64,000 bases of DNA from Helianthus annuus. Lineage: Eukaryota > Streptophyta > Magnoliopsida > Asterales > Asteraceae. The notes beneath the pieces were generated by a model. It was not told where the DNA came from and did no database searches. It saw only the letters and a program-made list of their open reading frames with translations. Position 1 is the first letter of the stretch; each line of letters opens with the position of its first letter. Location: the NCBI RefSeq assembly GCF_002127325.2, contig NC_035435.2:128627893-128691892 (forward strand), written 5' to 3'. Made by a program: the position numbers and the translations under genes. Positions 1 to 10,901 of this stretch are shown in pieces.

Positions 1-2
1 CT

Positions 3-543
3 GTCCCTAAAACTCCTTATGAACTTTGGACAGGAAGGAAACCGAGTCTTAAATATATGAAAGTATGGGGTTGCATTGCTGAAGCAAAACTTTACAATCC
101 TTTCCTAAGGAAACTTGACCCTAAAACAGTTACCTATTTTCTTTATCGGGTATCCTGATAATTCAAAGGGTTATCGTTTCTATTGTCCTTCCCATGTCAC
201 CCGTATTGTTGAAACCAAGCGTGTTGCGTTCCTGGAGGATTTCAAGGTCAGTGGGAGCAGTAACAACCCTTACGAAGAATTGCAAGAAGTACAAGACGCG
301 GGGGGGGGGGAGACTCGTCGCTTACCATTACTCCAATTACTCCTCTTGTACCCAATGCAACTACTACACCTGAAGCTACTGCACCAACTCCAAATTCACC
401 TCTACAATCAGAACCCATTATACCTCATGATGAAGGCACATCAAACGCTCAAAACCAAGACAACGCTGAACCCGATAATCCACTCAGGAGGTCATCTAGG
501 CAAAGAAGGCCTACTAATTGGGATGATTATGTTACCTACCTGA
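3..543 (+). pseudogene. Copia integrase C-terminal region and linker, frameshifted
   Basis: The frame from base 3 reads TPYELWTG and KVWGC, typical of the Copia integrase C-terminal part that follows the DDE core. The frame then shifts near 115-150, where IGYPDNSKGYRFY continues the match. A G11 run near 300 shifts it again, and the acidic, Pro/Thr-rich linker before reverse transcriptase is read in another frame (RRSSRQRRPTNW near 490-525). It joined cDNA to host DNA as part of Pol; here it is not translatable as one chain. Confidence 0.75.
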
Positions 544-548
544 CTGAA

Positions 549-2145
549 ATGGATCCCGGAAAGCTCAATGATCCTATCTCTTACAATGAAGCCATAAGCA
601 GTGATCAGTCTTCTGAATGGAATAAAGCAATGATTGATGAGCTTGAATCCATGAAGAAAAATGACGTTTGGGATTTGGTAGAATTACCCAACGGAGTCAA
701 ACCCGTAGGATGCAAATGGGTGTTCAAAACAAAACTGGATCCGAATGGGAACGTTGAACGCTACAATGCGAGGTTGGTTGCAAAGGGCTACACTCAGAAA
801 GAGGGAATTGATTATCAAGAGACATTTTCACCTGTCTCTCGTAAAGATTCATTAAGGATCGTCATGGCCCTAGTAGCTCATTTCGATTTAGAGCTGCATC
901 AGATGGACGTTAAAACCTCTTTCCTTAACGGAGACTTAGATGAAGATGTTTACATGAAACAACCTGAAGGGCTTTAAACCTGAAGGTCCGGAGCATCTAG
1001 TCTGTAAGTTGAAGAAATCCATTTACGGGTTAAAACAAGCATCATGTCAGTGGTACCTCAAGTTTGATGAAGTCATGAAGAAGCAAGGTTTTATGAAGAA
1101 TCAAGTGGATCAATGCACCTACCTCAAGATGAGTGGGAGCAACTTTACTATACGTTTCCTTTACGTAGATGATATTCTATTGGCAAGTAATAGTTTAGAC
1201 ATGTTGCATGAGTCGAAGCGGTTACTCTCGCATAACTTCGACATGAAGGATCTCGGAGATGCTTCTTACGTCATTGGCATCGAAATTCACCGAGATAGAC
1301 ACAAAGGGATCTTAGGATTGTCCCAAAGGGCTTACATAGATCGTGTCCTTACACGTTACAAAATGCAACAGTGCAAACCCTCCGTCGCTCCAGTAGTTAA
1401 AGGAGATGTTTTCGGTTCATTCCAGTGTCCGACAACAGAGGTTGAGAAGGAGCAAATGAGCCAAATACCTTATGCGTCAGTAGTCGGGAGCTTGATGTAT
1501 GCTCAAGTCTGTACTCGCCCAGATATCGCTTATATTGCTAGAATGCTAGGCCGTTATCAGACTAATCCTGGCCTAGATCACTGGAAAGCAGCTAAGAAGG
1601 TACTTCGATATCTGCAAGGGACGAAAGACTATAAACTGACTTATAGAAGAAGTGATCATTTAGAAGTGGTGGGCTATTCTGATTCTGACTTTGCCAAATG
1701 CAAAGATGACAAGAAATCCACTTCGGGCTATATCTTTATGTGAGCAGGCGGCCCTATCTCATGGAAGAGTCATAAACAACAGTTGACCACAACTTCCACA
1801 ATGATGGCAGAGTACATTGCTGTTTATAACGCAACCTGTCATGGAATGTTGCTTAGAAATCTGGTCACTGGACTCAAAATTGTTAATTCCATTTCTAGAC
1901 CATTGAAGCTTTACTGTGATAATTCAGCTGCCGTTAGTTTCTCGAACAGTAACAGTTCGACTGGAGTTGGTTTATATCTCGATACAAAATATCTGTTCGT
2001 ACGTGAACGAGTTGAGGAAAATAATCTTTGTATCGAGTATATTAGTACTAAAGATATGCTTGCGGATCCGATGACTAAAGGTCTCCCTCCTAAGGTTTAC
2101 GAAGAACATGTTTGGAATATGGGATTTAGTAAAGACCTTGTTTAG
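549..2145 (+). pseudogene. Copia reverse transcriptase - RNase H, broken
   Basis: RVT_2-type reverse transcriptase: WNKAMIDE start, GCKWVFKTK, ARLVAKGYTQ, MDVKTSFLNG, then the catalytic YVDD at 1162-1173. RNase H follows with SDSDFA and STSGYIF, MMAEY near 1801-1815 and the D of YCDNSAAV near 1912-1935. The frame is broken near 970 after KQPEG and by an in-frame TGA at 1741-1743 where the family normally has a Leu codon. Catalytic motifs survive although the chain cannot be made. I did not assign a Copia lineage. Confidence 0.88.
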
Positions 2146-2451
2146 CATATTGTACTAGCTTATGTTTATGATTAATGAAATTTCCTCAGTTTGATTTTGT
2201 ATGTCTCTTAGAATATGTTCAACCGTTATAATGGCATATAGACAAATAAAGTTACAAATCAAACAAAGGGCTTATACGTATTTTGATCATGACGATTAGG
2301 TTTTAAATTAAGGCTATAGTATGATTAATGGGGGTCCTGAGTCGCATAATGATTCAACGGCTGTATTTCTCTGCTATAGTACTTGTTTAAGGCTAAATGA
2401 GTGTTAACTCCTGATCAGGCTTATCTAATACTCATAGTAAATGATTACTCG

Positions 2452-2465
2452 GCTAAGTGGGAGAA
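2452..2465 (+). other. Polypurine tract of the Copia element
   Basis: AAGTGGGAGAA lies immediately before the TG that opens the 3' LTR, the classic Copia plus-strand primer position and sequence. Confidence 0.75.
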
Positions 2466-2913
2466 TGTAAGATTAAATATATTATGTATTAATATTTAAT
2501 CTATAGCCATTATAATCATTTACATAATATAGATCAAAATATATAATAACCTATTAAGATAATTAGTTGGTAATTGTTGATGGACCATATTACCCTTATT
2601 AACTAATTAGGTTTCCTTCTGGGTGCTTATATAAGGAGACTTATGTGGAGGTTAAGGGGTTAGACAGTTACACAATTAGAGATACCCCATAAGCATAACA
2701 TCATTACGATCGACCTCCTTCTCCTACGGCCGATACCCTTTTCGGTTTTCTTAGTCACCATCATCAGTCAGCACCCTAAGGAGGAACCAGATCACCTTGA
2801 CAAAGATGTCGAACTCCATGTCGTCTTCTCTCATTGGATTCTCCACTGCACTGTCTGCGGTAACAGGTATGTTTTCATGTTTTCCCTTATGTTTAAACAG
2901 AACTGAACCAACA
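2466..2913 (+). repeat. 3' LTR of the Copia element
   Basis: It starts TGTAAGATTAAATAT after the polypurine tract and ends AACTGAACCAACA. The 448-bp span has TG...CA ends. The right border is set by the point where NAC coding sequence starts on the other strand. A TATATAAGG motif near 2626-2634 is the likely promoter TATA box. Confidence 0.7.
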
Positions 2914-3143
2914 GGGTGATCTTGAAGCAAGTTGTAATGCAATTGATCAAGCTCTGATTTTGCAAGGAACTGGTGATTGTATGAACTAGTTGAAGTGTAA
3001 GGATGAGTTATCCTTCTTGGTGGTTCAAAATTTGGTATGAATGAAACTTGATCATCAAACTGGCACAACGAATGGTGTTCATCCATCCTACGCACAGTTG
3101 TTATTCCCTTCTTGAATGCCCTGCATACAACCCATCCTTCTTC
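2914..3143 (-). pseudogene. NAC transcription factor, last-exon fragment
   Basis: The minus-strand frame opens with EEGWVVCRAFKK, the end of the NAC DNA-binding domain (subdomain E), directly after a CAG splice acceptor at 3144-3146. NAC genes usually have their second intron at this point. About 76 residues of the variable C-terminal region follow (SLCQFDDQVSF, ELDQLHYNLLQDHP) and then the frame runs into the Copia LTR. The subfamily looks like the VND/NST group that controls wall thickening, by resemblance. No earlier NAC exon is visible within about 2 kb upstream, so the locus is truncated on both sides. Confidence 0.75.
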
Positions 3144-3360
3144 CTGTTGCAAACAAGGACATTATTAATTCACTTCATCACTGCAAAAATTAACATTGTA
3201 GTAGCTTCTTGATTTTGAAGGCGAGTACCACAAAGAAAATTACCAAATTAAAGCATTTTCACTTGTGAACATGTTTTCTTTCAAGATAGAAAACGATACA
3301 CAACATCTCAAAAGTTCAATAGAAGCTTGCATAAAACTCAATCGGAACTTACAGGCGGTG

Positions 3361-3800
3361 ACTGGTGGTTGACGGTCAATGAAAGGTGGTGATAGTGGTG
3401 GAGGTGCGGTGGGGATGGTGGTGGTGCAGTGGTGGTGCGGTGGTGTTAATGTGGTGATAGGGTAGAGAGAAAGAGAGGAGGGATGGAAAGGTGTGTGAAA
3501 TGTTTGTGTGCAGATGTGTATAACGATATATATAATTTATTTTATATATAATATTAAAATATTTATGCACTAAAGACTTGTTCCTTTGACTCTTGTGCTT
3601 ATAAGACTTGTACTTTGTGTGTAAATGACCAAATTACCCTTGTAGTTAACAAACTTGGTGGATGGAGTTGGAAATTTGGACTCAAATGGTTAAAGAAAAT
3701 GCTTATGGGGACTCAGGTCGTTAAACTTTTTGCTTTTGTACTCAACTAGTTAAAACTCATAAAACACAGGGACTCAAAAAGTAATTTACCCTACTACTTA
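3361..3800 (-). repeat. Dispersed non-coding repeat with GGTGGT-rich segment
   Basis: GGTGGT-rich DNA (3364-3450), a GAGAGA tract, then an A/T-rich part ending in the phrase read on the minus strand as 'ACTTTTTGAGTCCCTGTG'. The same layout recurs at 35880-36580, 47920-48978, 56812-57740 and 61040-61520, so this is a family of anonymous repeats rather than a gene. Bases 3144-3360 between it and the NAC fragment hold nothing recognisable. Confidence 0.45.
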
Positions 3801-4009
3801 TTACTATTAGCTAGTGATTTGAACCACTAAGGTACTTGAGAGAATGTGTGTGAAATGATCCCGATCTTTCAGTTTTAGTTTTTGTGTGTTTTTCCCTGGT
3901 TTGATTCCCAATTCCCAATTTCACGAACGTGTTTAACCTATTAAGTTTTTTTTTACTAATAATTCGTTTCGAGTTTACCCATATACTTCCTTTACTTAAA
4001 ACCACTAAT

Positions 4010-4600
4010 TTTTTACATGCATATTCTTATGTACATGTCGGTACAAATTCGATTACTCTACGTTTCGACGTAAACTTTTTCTGAAAACGAGTCAGGTCAA
4101 ATATAATAAATTTTCGTTTAAAAAACATTTTTTATGTGCATATTTTTATGTACATTTCGGTATAAATTCGAGTTGGTCTATGTTTTGATGTAAACTTCTT
4201 TGAGAAACGAGTCATGTCAAATATAATATGTTTTCGTGCTTATTGTATGTATGTTTCGTAAAATTTGTTTTGAAGCGAGTGGAGTCAAATTGCGGTTTCC
4301 TTTTTTTTTCAAAATCTGTAATCCATCCCTTTTGATTACACATGTTAGTTTTTCCTTTATACCAATTACGTTTTCTATGTATAAGTCGGGTCATATATAA
4401 TACGTTATGATTTGTACGCTATAAACTCTATTTACTTTACGTTTTGATCCAATATCAATGCTTATATAGGTTACATTGAGTTTAATCGGATACGCCGAAA
4501 CACACGTTTTTATATGGTTAACGCATCACATAACGTTTGGACTAACCATTCGATGTTTGCGATGTGCCCACGCCGCAACACGCGCAGGTCTTATTACTAG
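4010..4600 (+). mobile_element. Helitron-like tail with degenerate internal repeats
   Basis: Two to three degenerate ~120-bp units (near 4020, 4140, 4230) share 'ATGTACAT..CGGTA.AAATTCGA', 'TCGACGTAAACTT' and 'GAGTC.GGTCAAATATAATA'. The unit series ends at a GC-rich inverted repeat near 4570-4590 followed by CTTATTACTAG at 4589-4599, which fits a Helitron 3' end (hairpin, short spacer, CTAG then T). The 5' TC end was not found, so length and autonomy are unknown. A relative sits at 34110-34630. Confidence 0.45.
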
Positions 4601-4786
4601 TTACTAGTATACTATAATTTGCAACATTTTGTTGCATTAGAGATAGTACATTAAGCTTTGTAGATGTGTTTTGCATCATGGTTGCACCCATTGATTTATT
4701 GATTTATAGCGTATACCTAAGGTGGGTTTAAAAACCACACCATAATGATTATACCTTTAGCTATATTTGTTGTTCCACTTTTAATT

Positions 4787-4821
4787 TGTGTGTGTGTGTG
4801 TGTGTGTTTTTTTTTTTTTTT
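4787..4821. repeat. (TG)n microsatellite and T tract
   Basis: About ten TG units followed by about fifteen T. Confidence 0.9.
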
Positions 4822-5708
4822 ACTTTGTACCACAAGGCTTTTACAACTTTCACAATTTAACCAAAAATCTTTTTCACTTTTAAATTTGATCACTTATACT
4901 TTACATCTTTCGTTTTACGTTTCGGTCAATGTTTTTCAAGTTAATACACTGCAACGTTCGTGTGTGGTTCAAGGTTTTACGTCTATTTTTCTCGTTTAAC
5001 TAACCCAATACAATACGCGGATCCTAGATCGACTTAGTTATTGTTTTCTATGTTTTATGTTTCGTGTGCGTGATTCAACGTTTTTACGTTTTACTTTCCG
5101 TTTGGCATTATTTTTTCGGTTTCCATTTCTTTTGTTTTACGAGTTTTTCTGGTTTTGATGGTCGCTAATGATGTTATGACATTTGTGCTACTTGACACAA
5201 TTCTATACCCCCAACCGCAATGTAGAGAACTTAATACTAGTTTAACATAAATCGCAGTTACAACATATAAAGGGATATGCAAAAAAATATAATTAAATAT
5301 TTCATGTTCTACTAATAATGGAGGCAATATATAAAGATGAAAAAAAACATGAAGTACAAGAAGCAAGACACGCAATAAAACAACTCCTTTAAATTATACG
5401 GAGTGGGCGTTGTTTAATGGTGTAGAAGCCTCTCCAAACCAGACACATCATTTCATTATAATATAATTATATAATACTCTAATTTGCAACATCTTTAGGC
5501 ATGTTGCTCTTGTACTCTTGGCTTTGTTTGTGTATCATGCTTTTCTTAGTTCTAAGGTTAGCTTAGCAGATTATATATCATTTTGCCTCTTTGTCTACCA
5601 GCCCCTTTGAGCCACGTTTCCTTTCAAAACATAGTATTTGCTCTAGGGTTTTGTATAAGCAAGAGAGAGAGAAAGAAATTATGGTAGAGAGAGAGGCAGG
5701 AAAGAGAC
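4822..5708. other. Non-coding, nothing recognised
   Basis: A/T-rich sequence with only short accidental frames. A GAGAGA tract at 5661-5695 lies just upstream of the frame starting at 5709. Confidence 0.5.
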
Positions 5709-5993
5709 ATGGCGGCGACGTTTAGGCTTCCGCCGCAAACACAACGACGGTGGCGACTGTGGTTGACGTCGCAAGCTCTGGTTCCAGCAAGAGAAGAATG
5801 CCTGATGCTTTTTAAGCAGAATTCGGTAATCTTGGTTTGGTTTTGTTTTACATTTTCTTCACCAGTAAGAATCAAAATTAAATACAAGTTTAGTCAGTTA
5901 GTTGTGTTCTTACACTGATTTCTGATTGAAATTTTGCAAACTACTTTCAGATTCTAAAGATTCAGACAAACGTATGGACTTGCTAGAAGTAAG
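5709..5993 (+). pseudogene. 5' part of an unrecognised gene, split by element A
   Basis: An ATG at 5709 opens an Arg/Trp-rich stretch (MAATFRLPPQTQRRW) of about 40 residues, which could be an organelle presequence. A plausible intron follows, ending at the CAG at 5948-5950. The next exon reads SDSKDSDKRMDLLEV and stops at the element A target site. The continuation is at 15745. The phase of the first exon does not fit the second with the most obvious donor, so the structure is uncertain. I do not recognise the family. Confidence 0.35.
5989..5993. repeat. Target duplication GTAAG, left copy (element A)
   Basis: GTAAG directly precedes the LTR end TGTCACACCCC; the same five bases follow the other LTR at 15740-15744. 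Confidence 0.95.
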
Positions 5994-6240
5994 TGTCACA
6001 CCCCAACCGATGGCGGAATCATCGGGGCGCGGCACTAGGCGAATCAGATTGCTCAAGAGAATCCATAACAACTATATTGCGATAATATTTATTACATTTG
6101 TCATCCCATACTAACAAACAATACAATCACGTAAGTCATCACAGATTTCTTGTCCTCTCGAACAATTCAAATCCGACAACCTAGATTTTAGATGAGTTTC
6201 TAGACTTCCTAGCTTGATTTGATGTAAACTTCGGCTAAAC

Positions 6241-6637
6241 CTGCAACATACGTTAAAACTTTGTCAATACAAAAGTATTGGCGAGTATACAGGTTTGATA
6301 TGTGTAGCATGATAGATTAAAAGTGCTGCGAATTTCCACATGCATAAACGTAATACACAACATATATACTCACAAAACTGATACTACCAGCTAAGTCCTC
6401 GATGCTCGACTCTTGATGGCATAACTAGACCCCGTCGGGCGAAATAGTACTATACTAGTCTTGGTGGGACGTCACGAGTATAAGTCCTAGCATACATGTA
6501 CTAGCATCACGTATATCTATGCAAACAGTTATTCGCAAGTGATAAATAGTCCAATTAAATCATTCGTTTGATAAGTTTGGTTTTTATGGAACGTATGTTA
6601 CACCCAAAATTCGATAAAAGGGGTCAAGTATACTCAC
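6241..6637 (-). other. Candidate intron inside the element A LTR (also 13459-13855)
   Basis: Minus strand: donor GTGAGTATAC at 6637 and acceptor ATGTTGCAG ending at 6241, 397 bp apart. The same two motifs frame 39730-40129 and 46733-47133 in element C and 19289-19813 in the diverged solo LTR, although the sequence between them differs. An upstream GTAAGT soon after the TATA box is an alternative first donor. Splicing is inferred from sequence only. Confidence 0.45.
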
Positions 6638-6885
6638 AGCGCGTTTTCGGTTAGGTTTGCGGAATCGGTGCCGGAGAATGTCCTGATTTCAGATAATTTA
6701 TGTGAGTGATAGATTACTATGCGTTAAACGGTATCGATTTGCGTGAAATCGGGCGAAATTGGGTTAAAATCGAACAAAATAGTGAAATTGGGCTGGCCCA
6801 GTCGAACAGGCCACTCGATCGAGTGGGCCTGGTCGATCGGTTGGACTAGGTCTTGATCGATCGGACAGCCTGATCGATCGAATAG

Positions 6886-7024
6886 CTGTTCGATCGACCA
6901 GCTGTTAGATCGACCAGCTGTTCGATCGACCAGCTGTTCGATCGACCAGCTGTTCGATCGACCAGCTGTTCGATCGACCAGCTGTTCGATCGACCAGCTG
7001 TTCGATCGACCAGCTGTTCGATCG
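6886..7024. repeat. 16-bp palindromic minisatellite in the LTR (also 14104-14242)
   Basis: About nine tandem units of TTCGATCGACCAGCTG. Each contains the palindromes CGATCG and CAGCTG. It lies downstream of the TATA box in the transcribed part of the LTR. It reads as an open low-complexity frame; I do not regard that as a gene. Confidence 0.93.
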
Positions 7025-7734
7025 GCCATCCTGTTCGGCTTGTTTTCGATGGTTTTTCGAGCGTTTTTCGGCGTTTTGGGTCGAGACGTTACGATGAGGT
7101 GTTAAGCAACTGAAATCCCGTCAATTCCAACCTGTTTCATCGGCCGGGAATCACCCCGTTCGTCGGAACTGGTCGTTTTTGTCGGTTTTTCAGTGTTTAA
7201 CTCGAAATCGATCATTTTATCACTAGAAATGTGTAGGAGATTGGTCTAAGTTCTGGTTTTACCATTTTTATGTATAGATCTGATGTAAAAACCTTGATTT
7301 TACTTAGGAAATGCCCTGGATCTGAGTTGTTCTTGATGATATGAGGTCAACACCTTGAAGTTCATAAGAACTTGTGATGAAATCAGTCAGAACATCTCAG
7401 ATCCATGACCATCTTGATAGGAAAACACTGATTTGGTTGAGATTCATGAAAAATCGTATGTAAATCATCCGAATCTGAGTTGTTCTTCATGGGATGACAT
7501 CACCTTTGAAGAACTTTGTGGTGACATCACCTTAGAACACCCCAAATCCGTTGATTTCACGGTTAAAAATTGGGATTTGAAAGATAGAAAGATGAAGGAT
7601 TGCCTTTGGATCAAGAAAGTACAAGATTCGGGTTGAAAACTTACAAGAATCGGAAGAAATCGAGAGATTTGAGGGCTGGAGCGTCTTGGTCGGTTAGGAG
7701 CAGCAACACAAGTGTTTGGGAGTGAATGGAGGGG

Positions 7735-7742
7735 TATTTATA
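7735..7742 (-). promoter_or_regulatory. LTR TATA box (also 14953-14960)
   Basis: Minus strand CTATAAATAC, directly downstream of the GATCGG minisatellite. Element C has the same CCTATAAATACCCC at 38671-38682 and 45690-45701. Confidence 0.7.
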
Positions 7743-7784
7743 GGCAAGGAAGGAGAAAGGAAGGCAAAACTGCAGTTGGATCGG

Positions 7785-7960
7785 CTGGCCCAGTCGATCG
7801 GCTGGCCCAGTCGATCGGTTGGCCCAGTCGATCGGCTGGCCCAGTCGATCGGCTGGCCCCGTCGATCGGCTGGCCCAGTCGATCGGCTGGCCCATCCGAT
7901 CGGCTGGTCCATCCGATCGGACTGGCCCATCCGATCGGACTGGCCTATCTGATTGGGCCG
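7785..7960. repeat. 17-bp GATCGG minisatellite upstream of the LTR TATA box (also 15003-15178)
   Basis: About ten units of GATCGGCTGGCCCAGTC and variants, rich in the palindromes CGATCG and GGCC. Its position about 40-220 bp upstream of the TATA box suggests an enhancer-like array. Element C has a related array at the same place (38415-38640). Confidence 0.9.
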
Positions 7961-8521
7961 GTCTGACCAATTGGACTAGTCTGATCGAATTGATCCGTTC
8001 GGAAGCCTTTTGATCCCGTTTTTGGTGCGATTTCGACGGTTTGAGCCATATTTTCATATATTTATATATTTATTAAATTATTTATTATTATTAATCACAA
8101 AAGGGCCGTATATACGTATTTATGTATCCAATTCTCAGTGCGGTGATCGAGTTACGCGTGCCATTGAGTGCGTTCTTCGATGTGATGTGCCATAATGATT
8201 ATCGGGGCACCACTTACTCATATTGCCATCATCGTCATGACGGTCAGAGTCATAGTACTCACCCGATAACCCTCGTTAGCGTTGATTACTCACATTTTGA
8301 CACCTCACGCTCATCGAGAAGGGTAGTTTAGGCCCATATTCGACATCATCGTGAGTGTTATGCGAAATAGGTTTGTAATAGCGATAGAATATGCATAATT
8401 ATTCGATTGTACTTCGATTTGGTGATATAATTGGTATGATTACATTATGATCCGAATCTCCGGTGCTAGGCGTAACGAGTGTATCGAGTAGTAACAACGC
8501 ACGAAAGTGCGGGTTGTTACA

Positions 8522-8536
8522 GTATCCCCTCCTTTA
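8522..8536 (-). other. Element A polypurine tract
   Basis: Minus strand TAAAGGAGGGGATAC directly abuts the 3' LTR. Element C has TAAAGCAGGGGAGAC at the matching place. Confidence 0.85.
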
Positions 8537-9144
8537 GGAAATTTCGTCCCGAAATTAATCCAATAGTAGGGTCGTACGGGTTGATGCGATTGATGGAAGG
8601 GATTAATAGCGTCTAGACAACGAGCGATCGATTACGATTTGACGAGTGAGAACGGAGAGAAGGTACGATTCGATTAGTTAAAAGTGATAACACACACAAA
8701 AAGCAATTCCATAGCGTTTTAAACTTACCAATACTCGATTAATCTTCGAAGTTATTTAGGAAAATCTCCTCATGGCGCGGCGTTGACTGTATCGATGTCC
8801 ACCCCAGCGCTATGGGGAGGGTTTTTGTTAGTTGATAATAGGTTGTGAGTTATACGTTTTAAAAGAATTCGGCGGCAAAATAAGTTTTAAGAAAGTTTTC
8901 CTACAACGTGGGTTTGAGCTGAACTCGGTTGTCAAACCCTCGTTCTCGGGAAGGTTCCTTTCTGTCATTGCAAAAGTTTTTAAGAAAAGAATTGGACTTA
9001 TGAAATTTTCATTGGGCACGGAGCCAAACTGATTCAATGTTTTCTCCATGTTGTAAGAAATTTCATTTGTCCAACGGTTTTAGTAAAAATTTTATAAAAA
9101 TAGGTTTTCCTTAATACTATGGAAAAATAACTTACATCGGGCCC

Positions 9145-10583
9145 CACGTGGCACCTTCCCACAAAAGTTCGTTAATACGGTTAAAACACTTATATATAGG
9201 AAGTACCAGCGGCGTATCCACCATGCTTTACCCCTATTAACTCTGTTTCATGAGGCAGTGTCATGCGTGCCGATAAGACACATATAGAATTTCGATTCCC
9301 TTGATCCTAGCGATAGGGTGCTAGACCGAGTTTTGAATAGAAATAAGTTGGATGCAAACCAAGCGTAGGCAGCGGGTGCGAGTAGTTTGGTCACACGAAC
9401 GCTGATATGGTATGCTTGGTTGGACAACAAATGACACGATTTTGATTTGAGTAAATGAGATTTCGATTTGATTCCACACGAAGTTCGCATGGCACGTTTC
9501 CACAAGACTTGCTAATATGACAAACACCATGTTTCCATATTAGTTTTATCTTGTGAAGCAATGTCATGCACCCTAACCTTACACCACCTGCGATGACTTC
9601 CAAGTAACATTCGAATATCAATAGACAATAGATTTCAACAGATTGATAAGCGACGATTGTTGCGTTGCGAGTGATAGGCGACTGATTGAACTGATTACAC
9701 CACGAATAGTACTAAGGCTAGCCCACACGGCCTTTTTCCACAAAGTCAACTAATATGGTCAAAACATCACCATGTTTCAACCTTGTTAGTTTCGTCTCGT
9801 GAAGCGAGGTCTTGTGCGCTAACATGACACGTAGAATGCGTGCATTGATAAGTAATAGCGAACCATGATAAGAGTATCGAGTTGGTGGATTAGGTGCGAG
9901 GCGCGTTAAGAGTGGAAGGCGGCGAGTGATTCTCGATACTCGTCTAGCGAATCCACAATAGACGATCCACACCAGCTGATAGAAGTTCACACAATTGACA
10001 ACAACTAGCGTTAGAGATTTCTAGACAAACACATGATGCGATTGCGATTTCGAGCCACTTATCGAATGATTTGATTGCGAGATTGATCCGGCAAAACTGC
10101 GATTAAGTTGCGTTCTAGACTTTACGACCAGTCTCGCGTTGCTCCAATTGCTCTTCGGGGTGAACTTACCTAAGTTCATCGATGTGGCAATTTGTGCACG
10201 CGGACTTACGAGGAGCCTCGCAGTGATGCGGTTTAGTTTTGTTACGCCTTGTGATTGATGGTAGAGTGTCAAATTAACCATAATAGTATAATAGGTCTAA
10301 TAACGTCCAACTCCACATGGCACTTTCTTCACGAAGTTTCGGTAGTATGGTAAAGCGTACCCCCGCGTCACCCCTACTACTTATGCCCCGTGCTTTGGTG
10401 TCACACTTTGTTGACACGACCAAGACCCTTGACCGTGCTTTGAAACGTTATGGCACTTTCTTCACGAAGTTTCGGTAGTATGGTAAAGCGTACCCCCGCG
10501 TCACCCCTACTACTTATGCCCCGTGCTTTGGTGTCACACTTTGTTGACACGACCAAGACCCTTGACCGTGCTTTGAAACGTTA
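9145..10583 (-). repeat. Element A hairpin-unit series between gag and polypurine tract
   Basis: Four related hairpin units at about 9145-9260, 9498-9557, 9722-9815 and 10311-10450, plus a duplicate of the last. Each has arms built around CTAATATGG / CCATATTAG and an outer pair TTCCAC / GTGAAG, with CATGGCAC-type sequence outside. The same series occurs in element C. No protein is encoded. The clearest unit is 9498-9557. Confidence 0.65.
10318..10583. repeat. 133-bp perfect tandem duplication
   Basis: Bases 10318-10450 are repeated at 10451-10583. Element C has one copy, so the duplication is new in element A. Confidence 0.92.
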
Positions 10584-10901
10584 TGGCACCATTAGAACTT
10601 CACTACGATCTCCGTGCACTGACCAAGGTAATCCCGTGTGCACCCGTGATTAGTTGTCCCTTGCACGTATACCGTACCTCATTCTAAGAGTGTTATAGGG
10701 ATAAAATACATAATATAGTACATAGTGCTAGCGTTTAGATAGTGCTCGATTGTAAGAGAAATAGGATCCACATGCGATGATATATGAAATAAGTTCCAGA
10801 AATGATAGCGATAAGTCGGATTATTACAACAACATTAGGATCGAAATAACGTTGTTGTGGATACTTGCGGAGATGGCGGTTGCTGATGACTTCCTTCCAG
10901 G

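Larger units (their letters stand above)
1..2913 (+). mobile_element. Ty1/Copia retrotransposon, 3' part, inserted in a NAC gene
   Basis: Order of parts is integrase tail, reverse transcriptase, RNase H, polypurine tract and 3' LTR, which is the Copia order. The 5' LTR, gag, protease and most of integrase lie left of the window. The element is dead: the pol frame shifts near 115-150, at a G11 run near 300 and near 970, and a TGA interrupts RNase H at 1741. It ends exactly where a minus-strand NAC exon begins, so it inserted in that exon. The target duplication cannot be checked because the 5' end is missing; the predicted 3' copy is GGGTG at 2914-2918. Confidence 0.9.
5994..8521 (-). repeat. 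Element A 3' LTR
   Basis: On the minus strand it runs from TGTAACAACCCGCAC to GGTTGGGGTGTGACA. It holds, in transcription order, a palindromic minisatellite (7785-7960), a TATA box (7735-7742), a GTAAGT splice-donor-like site, a second minisatellite (6886-7024), a GTGAGTATAC donor-like site and a TTGCAG acceptor-like site at 6241. Short frames inside are low-complexity readings of the minisatellites. Confidence 0.93.

Noticed and set aside
6886..7024. Regular short repeats that at first look like a CRISPR array
   Set aside because: Units are directly adjacent with no unique spacers, lie in a plant LTR, and are duplicated with that LTR.
6724..8057. Overlapping frames on both strands rich in DRxGRS, GWPSRS and similar repeats (also 13942-15275, 38264-38780, 45339-45901)
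   Set aside because: They are readings of the GATCG-type minisatellites, open in several frames at once because the units contain no stop. No evidence for a protein.
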